Source: Elusimicrobia bacterium CG06_land_8_20_14_3_00_38_11 (lineage in GTDB: Bacteria > Elusimicrobiota > UBA8919). Taken from it: a DNA stretch of 11,404 nt. The DNA lies in NCBI GenBank assembly GCA_002780205.1, contig PEVQ01000245.1, forward strand, positions 1 through 11,404, given 5' to 3'. This document shows positions 6,895 through 11,404 of this stretch, piece by piece. The translations under genes and the position numbers were made by a program. Every line of letters begins with the position of its first letter. Within the stretch, counting starts at the first letter, position 1. The notes beneath the pieces are model-generated. The model saw nothing but the letters and a program-made list of their open reading frames with translations, was not told the origin of the DNA and did no database searches.

Positions 6895-8577
6895 ATGTTA
6901 CAGACATTTCTTATAAAAAACTTCGCCATAATTTCCGACATGATGATTGATTTCGGCGATGAATTGAACATATTAACCGGTGAAACTGGCGCAGGAAAAT
7001 CCATAATTATAGATGCTCTCGGATTAATACTCGGTGATAGGGCAAACACAAAAATTGTAAGAAAAAAAACACAGAGTTGCGAACTGACCGCAAGTTTTAA
7101 TATTGAAAATCTTAAATCGTTGAAAAAATTACTCCTTGAAATAGGCGTTCCGCCGGAAGATACCCTTATTATAAAACGGGAAATAACCGCCGACGGCAAA
7201 ACCAAATGTTTCATAAACGGTTCCATTGCATCTGTAGGGATGTTGCAGACAATCTCATCCGCACTTGTGGATATACACGGTCAGCACGAGCACCAATCTC
7301 TTACTAAACCCGACTGTCAAAGAGATATGCTTGACAAATACGGAAACCTTGAAAATTCAAAATCGGAAATAGCGGATGTTTTCGGCAAATTCACATCGTT
7401 TAAAAACCAGTTGGATGAACTGAAAAATTCGGAAAAAGACCGCATCCAAAAACTTGACCTCTACAAATATCAACTCAAAGAAATTGAGGAAGCAAAACTA
7501 TCTGAAATGGATGAAAACGGCCTGGAAAATGAAATTAACCGTCTAAATAATGCCGAAAAACTTTTTAATTACGCGAATGATATTTATTCGCTTTTATATG
7601 AGTCCGACGGATCGGCAGTTGAAAAACTTGGCATTGCAAAAAAATTTATGGAAAATCTATCCGCAATTGATACTACGGCAATTGAATCTGTTGCGATTAT
7701 CAATCGGACGATTGAAGAAGTAAAACATCTTTCGGACATATTTCGTCAATACAAAGACAATGTTGAATTCAATCCTAAACGGCTGGAAGAAATTATCGCA
7801 AAAATTGAACTTATAAAAAAACTTAAAAGAAAATATGCGCCGACTATAAAAGAAATTCTTAAATACGCGGATAATATAAAAAAGCAAATAAACTTTTATG
7901 AATTAGCGGATGAAAATATATCTAAACTTGAAAAAGACGCAAAATCGGCCCAGACAAAACTAAAAAAAATATCTGTTGAACTTTCAGAAAAGCGAACCGC
8001 AGTAGCAAAAAAACTTTCAAAAGAAATTGAAAAGGAACTTTCTGAATTAGGAATGCCGAAATCAAAATTTTTTATTTCAGTTGAAAAGGAAACTGATGAA
8101 ACCGGAAACTATCATTTTAAGTCATATGGAATTGACAAAATAGAATATAAAATTGCGGCAAATGTCGGTGAGGATTTAAAACCGCTTAAAGATGTCGCAT
8201 CAGGCGGCGAAATGTCAAGGGTTATGCTTGCAATAAAAACGGTACTTGCAAAAGCAGATGATACTCCGACTTTGATTTTTGACGAAATTGATGCCGGGCT
8301 TTCGGGACCGATGGGACAAGTAGTCGGAAAAAAATTAAGCGTTCTGGCAAAAAACCACCAGATACTTTGCATCACCCATCTGCCTCAACTTGCTGCATTT
8401 TCATCGGAACATTTTCATATATCAAAAATTGTCGCAGACGGAGAGACGAAAGCATTAATTTCTAAACTTAACGCGGAGGAAAAAGTTACAGAATTATCAC
8501 GAATGCTCGGCGGCGGCGAGGAAGCCGAAACATCAATAAAACATGCTAAAGAACTTATAAAACAAGCGAAAAAATGA
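6895..8577 (+). CDS. recN: DNA repair protein RecN
   Basis: A 560-residue SMC-like ATPase that acts on DNA double-strand breaks; the size agrees with the family (about 550-575). Walker A GETGAGKS is at 29-36, the RecN-typical DIHGQHEHQSL at 126-136, a long coiled-coil middle at about 150-385, the ABC signature VASGGEMSR at 434-442, Walker B TLIFDEIDAGLSG at 459-471, and the H-loop ITHLPQLA at 493-500. The ATG at 6895 follows AGGAG (6881-6885) by 9 nt. It shares a strand with comEC and nadK, fitting a DNA uptake and recombination context, but the 136-bp gap holding repeat copy B separates it from nadK. Its TGA stop coincides with the first bases of repeat copy C. Confidence 0.95.
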   Translation: MLQTFLIKNFAIISDMMIDFGDELNILTGETGAGKSIIIDALGLILGDRANTKIVRKKTQSCELTASFNIENLKSLKKLLLEIGVPPEDTLIIKREITADGKTKCFINGSIASVGMLQTISSALVDIHGQHEHQSLTKPDCQRDMLDKYGNLENSKSEIADVFGKFTSFKNQLDELKNSEKDRIQKLDLYKYQLKEIEEAKLSEMDENGLENEINRLNNAEKLFNYANDIYSLLYESDGSAVEKLGIAKKFMENLSAIDTTAIESVAIINRTIEEVKHLSDIFRQYKDNVEFNPKRLEEIIAKIELIKKLKRKYAPTIKEILKYADNIKKQINFYELADENISKLEKDAKSAQTKLKKISVELSEKRTAVAKKLSKEIEKELSELGMPKSKFFISVEKETDETGNYHFKSYGIDKIEYKIAANVGEDLKPLKDVASGGEMSRVMLAIKTVLAKADDTPTLIFDEIDAGLSGPMGQVVGKKLSVLAKNHQILCITHLPQLAAFSSEHFHISKIVADGETKALISKLNAEEKVTELSRMLGGGEEAETSIKHAKELIKQAKK

Positions 8578-8598
8578 AGTTCGCTCACAAGCAAATTT

Positions 8599-8702
8599 GT
8601 CGGAAAAGTCCCTAAAGGGATTCCCTTCGGTCACTCATCCGACCACCCTGTCGGATTTCGCCCCTAAACGGACTTCCTGCGGTCGCTCTGTTCGTCGCTC
8701 CT
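8599..8702 (+). repeat. Two diverged tandem units of about 51 bp inside repeat copy C
   Basis: Unit 1 begins GTCGGA at 8599 and unit 2 begins GTCGGA at 8650. They share CCTAAA, GGA, CC and CGGTCnCTC at matching places; a 27-bp core starting at CCCTAAA agrees at about 22 positions. This suggests an old internal duplication that enlarged copy C. Confidence 0.6.
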
Positions 8703-8718
8703 GAAAGCGAAGTCGCTC

Positions 8719-8758
8719 CCTGCCTACCGGCAGGCAGGCCTGCCTACCGGCAGGCAGG
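8719..8758. repeat. Perfect tandem pair of 20-bp palindromic units
   Basis: CCTGCCTACCGGCAGGCAGG occupies 8719-8738 and is repeated exactly at 8739-8758. CCTGCC and GGCAGG arms can form hairpins within each unit, and the two units can also pair with each other. It is flanked by CTC on both sides (8716-8718 and 8759-8761, read as GCTC and CTCAAGG). The same unit with one substitution is nested in repeat copy A. Confidence 0.9.
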
Positions 8759-8815
8759 CTCAAGGTTCCTTACAAATTTCTTGCTTCGCTCAGGTGAGAG
8801 GAAATAGATAATAAA

Positions 8816-10150
8816 ATGAACTATAAAAAAACTTTCGGACCTGTAATTATTCTTTTTACTTTTTTAGCAATTACCGTGCTCTTGTTTTACTTCAAAAATA
8901 ATTTTGTCGGCATGTTCGCGTTATTTTTTATTTTGATAATAATTTCGGCGGCGTTAATATCTGAACTTTTGACAACAGATTTGATTGCTCTTTTAGTAAG
9001 TTTGACAGGACTTATCGGAATGAGTTTTATCGATGGAGTTGAAAGATTTTTTCTTTTGGGCGAAATTGCCGCCGTCTGGGGTTTTGTTTGGATTATTCAT
9101 CTATTAAATGACAGGGAAAAATATCGGAAAGCAGAAAATAAAAACAAACTATCTGATATGGCGGCGGAAATTGAAAAAACAAAAAAGGAATTTGTTGCAA
9201 ACAAAATTAAATTGGAAAAAATTTCATTGCGAATTTCCCAATACAAAAATTTGACTTCTGCCACAAAAGAAATAGCAAAAACGGATAATTTGCAGGAATT
9301 GAAAGAAAAACTAAAAGATATAACAAAACGATTATTAAAATGCGATAACGTACGGCTTACAACTTTTCTTCCGACCGATGACAGCCCTCCGGATATTTTT
9401 GACGCATGGGTTGTGCAGAAACAGTCGCCGCTTTTAATTGCGAATACGATGCGCGATTATCGTTTTGATTATTCTTCCATTCCAAAATCAATAAAATCAG
9501 TAATCGCAGTTCCTATTTTTCACAACAAAAATATAATCGGTATTATCAGAACAGATTCCCAAGATGAAAACAGATTTTTGCAGGAAGATATGGTTGTCGT
9601 ATCAATACTTGTGAGCATGGCGGAAATGACTGTTGAAAACATATCGCTACTTGAAAAAACAAGAGATCTTTCAATTATAGACGGACTAACCGGTGTTTAT
9701 GTACGGAAATTTTTTGATGAACGACTGCACCAGGAGATAGCAAGGGCTTCTCGGTTCAAGACCCCTCTTTGCGTCCTACTTTCCGATATTGACCATTTCA
9801 AAAAATTCAACGATACATATGGTCATCAGCAGGGTGATAAGGCATTGAAAAGATTTTCGCAGGTTTTAAAAAATAATTGCCGTGAAATGGATATTGTGAC
9901 AAGATACGGCGGCGAGGAATTCGCGATAATAATGCCGGAGACATCAAAAAGTGAATGCCTGAAAATTGCCGAAAATATACGAAATAATTTTCGCGATGAA
10001 CTAATTAACGGACAGCATATCACCGTATCTATCGGAATATCCGCATATCCCGACGACGCCACCGAACACAGCCAACTTATACGCAAATCCGACGAACGGC
10101 TTTACATTGCTAAATCAACAGGACGGGACAAAGTTGTATGGAAAGATTGA
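8816..10150 (+). CDS. Membrane GAF-GGEEF protein, probable diguanylate cyclase with intact I-site
   Basis: A 444-residue protein with about four N-terminal membrane segments (9-25, 31-50, 54-72, 78-97), a charged helical linker (100-145), a GAF-like sensor region (about 145-280) and a C-terminal GGDEF domain (285-442). The cyclase domain begins DGLTGVYVRKFF, has metal-binding SDIDHFKKFND (323-333), TYGHQQGD, and an active-site loop RYGGEEFAI (363-371). R356-E-M-D359 sits five residues before the loop, matching the RxxD product-inhibition site. It should make cyclic di-GMP from two GTP at the inner membrane, with feedback control. The SD-like GAGAGG (8796-8801) is rather far, 14 nt, from the ATG. 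The downstream cyclase start overlaps its last 13 bp. Confidence 0.88.
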   Translation: MNYKKTFGPVIILFTFLAITVLLFYFKNNFVGMFALFFILIIISAALISELLTTDLIALLVSLTGLIGMSFIDGVERFFLLGEIAAVWGFVWIIHLLNDREKYRKAENKNKLSDMAAEIEKTKKEFVANKIKLEKISLRISQYKNLTSATKEIAKTDNLQELKEKLKDITKRLLKCDNVRLTTFLPTDDSPPDIFDAWVVQKQSPLLIANTMRDYRFDYSSIPKSIKSVIAVPIFHNKNIIGIIRTDSQDENRFLQEDMVVVSILVSMAEMTVENISLLEKTRDLSIIDGLTGVYVRKFFDERLHQEIARASRFKTPLCVLLSDIDHFKKFNDTYGHQQGDKALKRFSQVLKNNCREMDIVTRYGGEEFAIIMPETSKSECLKIAENIRNNFRDELINGQHITVSIGISAYPDDATEHSQLIRKSDERLYIAKSTGRDKVVWKD

Positions 10151-11334
10151 TTATTTTCTCACCTTTAATAACATTTATCATCGGATATCATTCTGGAATA
10201 AATTTTCCCCGGATATTTGCTGGATTATTTTCCGTTTGCGCGGTGATTTTCTATACCTCATATGTTGTTGTGAGCATCACGATTTTAACATTGTGTCTTG
10301 CAGAATTTTTTCTTGAAAAATTTTATGGGAATATGAAGTCATTAAGACGGATTTTTAACGATAAACTCGGGAAACTTGTGGATGAACTTTCATCAATAAA
10401 AAAGGATTCTGATGCGACGAAATTGGCACTTGCGACTAACGAAAAAGTAATCAAAAATATTCTGCATATTTACGAACTTTCAAAAGATATTGCTGCCTAT
10501 ATTGATTTGGAAAAAATGTTTTCTCTCATAGTTGACTCGTTGAATCAACAGTTTATTATAAAAGATGTCGCTATGAAAATATTTGACGGCAATAAAGTTT
10601 TCAGAAAAGGTATATTTTTTGATATTGATGAAACCGTCAAAATTCCTAAAATTTCTAAAAATATAATTCATCTTCCTCTCAATGTCGGCGATAAGTACTT
10701 CGGAGTTATATCGGCAAAAATTCCTCCTCTTTTTGAAAAAGACGCTGAATTTGTGAACGAAATATCTGCATTTGTTGAAGAACTTAATCCTGCCGTACAA
10801 AGAGCGATTCTCTACTTAAAAGTGGAGGAAATGTCACGCACCGACGGACTAACGGGACTTTACAGACGGGGATATTTTAATGAACGGCTTGAAGAAGAGG
10901 AACTGCGTGCAAAAAGATCAAACGGCAGATTTTCAATTCTTATGATGGACATCGACCATTTCAAAAAGGTTAACGATACTTACGGTCATCAGGCGGGAGA
11001 TCTGGTGCTTAAAACGGTGTCGGAAATTCTGAAAAATTCTATCTATGAAACGGATTTTGCGGCGCGATACGGAGGCGAGGAATTTGTCGTGATTTTTCCC
11101 AAAACAGATCCGGAAGGTCTTAAAATTAAATCAGAAAAAATTCGCCAGAAAATAGAGGAAGCGGAAATTACCGTCGGACTTGAAAAAATAAAAGTAACTG
11201 CATCATTCGGTATAGCCCATTTTCCGAAAGACAGTCAAGTCGCAGAAGAAGTTTTACGCTATGCCGACATCTCGCTTTATAAATCCAAACAGACCGGCAG
11301 AAATAAAGTAACGGAATTCAAGAAAACTGCGTAG
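10138..11334 (+). CDS. Membrane GAF-like GGEEF protein, probable diguanylate cyclase lacking the I-site arginine
   Basis: A 398-residue paralogue of its neighbour. It has hydrophobic segments at about 4-16 and 26-58, a helical linker (60-105), a GAF-like region (about 107-225), and a GGDEF domain (232-393) with DGLTGLYRRGYF, MMDIDHFKKVND (269-280), TYGHQAGD and RYGGEEFVV (310-318). The residues needed for catalysis are present. The I-site position reads Y303-E-T-D306 rather than RxxD, so c-di-GMP feedback is probably weaker or lost. It has fewer membrane segments and a shorter sensor region than the upstream protein. The ATG overlaps the upstream gene by 13 bp, with only a weak GGGAC as SD, implying coupled translation. 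Its stop codon's last base begins the palindrome at 11334. Confidence 0.87.
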   Translation: MERLIIFSPLITFIIGYHSGINFPRIFAGLFSVCAVIFYTSYVVVSITILTLCLAEFFLEKFYGNMKSLRRIFNDKLGKLVDELSSIKKDSDATKLALATNEKVIKNILHIYELSKDIAAYIDLEKMFSLIVDSLNQQFIIKDVAMKIFDGNKVFRKGIFFDIDETVKIPKISKNIIHLPLNVGDKYFGVISAKIPPLFEKDAEFVNEISAFVEELNPAVQRAILYLKVEEMSRTDGLTGLYRRGYFNERLEEEELRAKRSNGRFSILMMDIDHFKKVNDTYGHQAGDLVLKTVSEILKNSIYETDFAARYGGEEFVVIFPKTDPEGLKIKSEKIRQKIEEAEITVGLEKIKVTASFGIAHFPKDSQVAEEVLRYADISLYKSKQTGRNKVTEFKKTA

Positions 11335-11395
11335 CCACAGAATTTCACAGAATTTCACAGAATCTTTCTGTGTTTTTTCTGTGTCCATCTGTGGC
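11334..11395 (+). terminator. CACAGA-rich long imperfect palindrome, possible terminator
   Basis: The left half has three near-perfect 10-bp direct repeats (CACAGAATTT, CACAGAATTT, CACAGAATCT). The right half complements it: GCCACAGA (11334-11341) pairs with TCTGTGGC (11388-11395), CACAG (11346-11350) with CTGTG (11379-11383), and CACAGAA (11356-11362) with TTCTGTG (11366-11372) around a 3-nt loop. A T6 tract (11373-11378) follows the apical hairpin, so the inner hairpin alone resembles an intrinsic terminator. It directly follows the last cyclase stop. It may equally be a copy of a dispersed repeat. Confidence 0.55.
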
Positions 11396-11404
11396 AAGGT
11401 GTTT

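Larger units (their letters stand above)
8575..8792 (+). repeat. Intergenic structured repeat, copy C (expanded and divergent)
   Basis: This longest copy starts at the recN TGA, reading TGAAGTTCGCTC much as copy A does, and ends just before the SD of the next gene. The outer stem pairs CAAG (8588-8591) with CTTG (8780-8783) and AAATTTGT (8593-8600) with ACAAATTT (8772-8779), again with one unpaired C (8592). TTCGCTCA occurs at both ends as a direct repeat (8580-8587 and 8785-8792). The interior differs from copies A and B: it carries two diverged 51-bp units and two tandem 20-bp palindromes. I see no coding frame or clear promoter in the recN-cyclase gap. Confidence 0.75.

Noticed and set aside
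6713..6907. Minus-strand open frame across repeat copy B
   Set aside because: It is composed mainly of the repeat and the antisense ends of nadK and recN. Similar peptides in copy A frames come from the repeat, not from coding selection.
8719..8758. CRISPR array from tandem repeats
   Set aside because: Units are 20 bp, directly adjacent with no spacers, palindromic, and no cas genes are present.
8578..8815. tRNA or known small RNA gene in the recN-cyclase gap
   Set aside because: No cloverleaf or anticodon arm is visible; the structure is explained by the repeat family.
11335..11365. CRISPR-like short direct repeats
   Set aside because: The 10-bp period has no spacers and forms one half of a palindrome.

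Overview
The window is an AT-rich bacterial chromosome segment (under 40% GC by eye) from an organism I cannot place firmly. The dense gene packing, strong Shine-Dalgarno (SD) sequences, a competence-type ComEC, and intergenic CCTGCCTACCGGCAGGCAGG palindromes would suit an uncultured candidate-phylum bacterium. My guess is something in the Omnitrophota/Elusimicrobiota range; this is a weak inference. No phage or plasmid genes and no insertion-sequence transposase are present.

Two transcription units diverge from a compact promoter region at 3722-3766. The leftward unit runs from a xylose-isomerase-like TIM-barrel protein (2611-3597) to a P-loop kinase-like protein (1825-2457), a membrane-anchored DHH/DHHA1 phosphoesterase with zinc-binding tails (231-1838), and the start of S-methyl-5'-thioadenosine phosphorylase (1-234, cut by the window edge). 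The last three overlap by 14 and 4 bp, so they are probably translationally coupled. The unit seems to concern nucleotide and phosphoester metabolism, but only the phosphorylase can be tied to a pathway (methionine salvage).

The rightward unit runs from comEC (DNA uptake channel) to nadK (NAD kinase), recN (double-strand-break repair ATPase) and two membrane GAF-GGEEF proteins, which are probable diguanylate cyclases with a 13-bp overlap. DNA uptake, DNA repair and c-di-GMP signalling thus lie together. The unit ends at a CACAGA-rich palindrome that may act as a terminator.

The most interesting feature is a family of three related intergenic elements (2476-2613, 6759-6870, 8575-8792). Each fills an intra-operon gap from the stop codon of one gene almost to the SD of the next, and all three point the same way relative to transcription. 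Their ends form a stem with an unpaired C at the same place and base pairs that change together between copies (T-A, C-G, G-C). One copy differs from another by a clean 20-bp palindrome inserted into an inner stem; a third carries two tandem copies of a near-identical palindrome. This looks like a structured, mobile, transcribed repeat family with nested mobile palindromes.

Other points of note are interleaved divergent promoters with near-consensus boxes, an apparently almost leaderless comEC, a two-state hairpin in the leader of the leftward operon, a ComEC beta-lactamase-like domain with altered metal-site residues, and a cyclase pair in which only one member keeps the RxxD inhibitory site.
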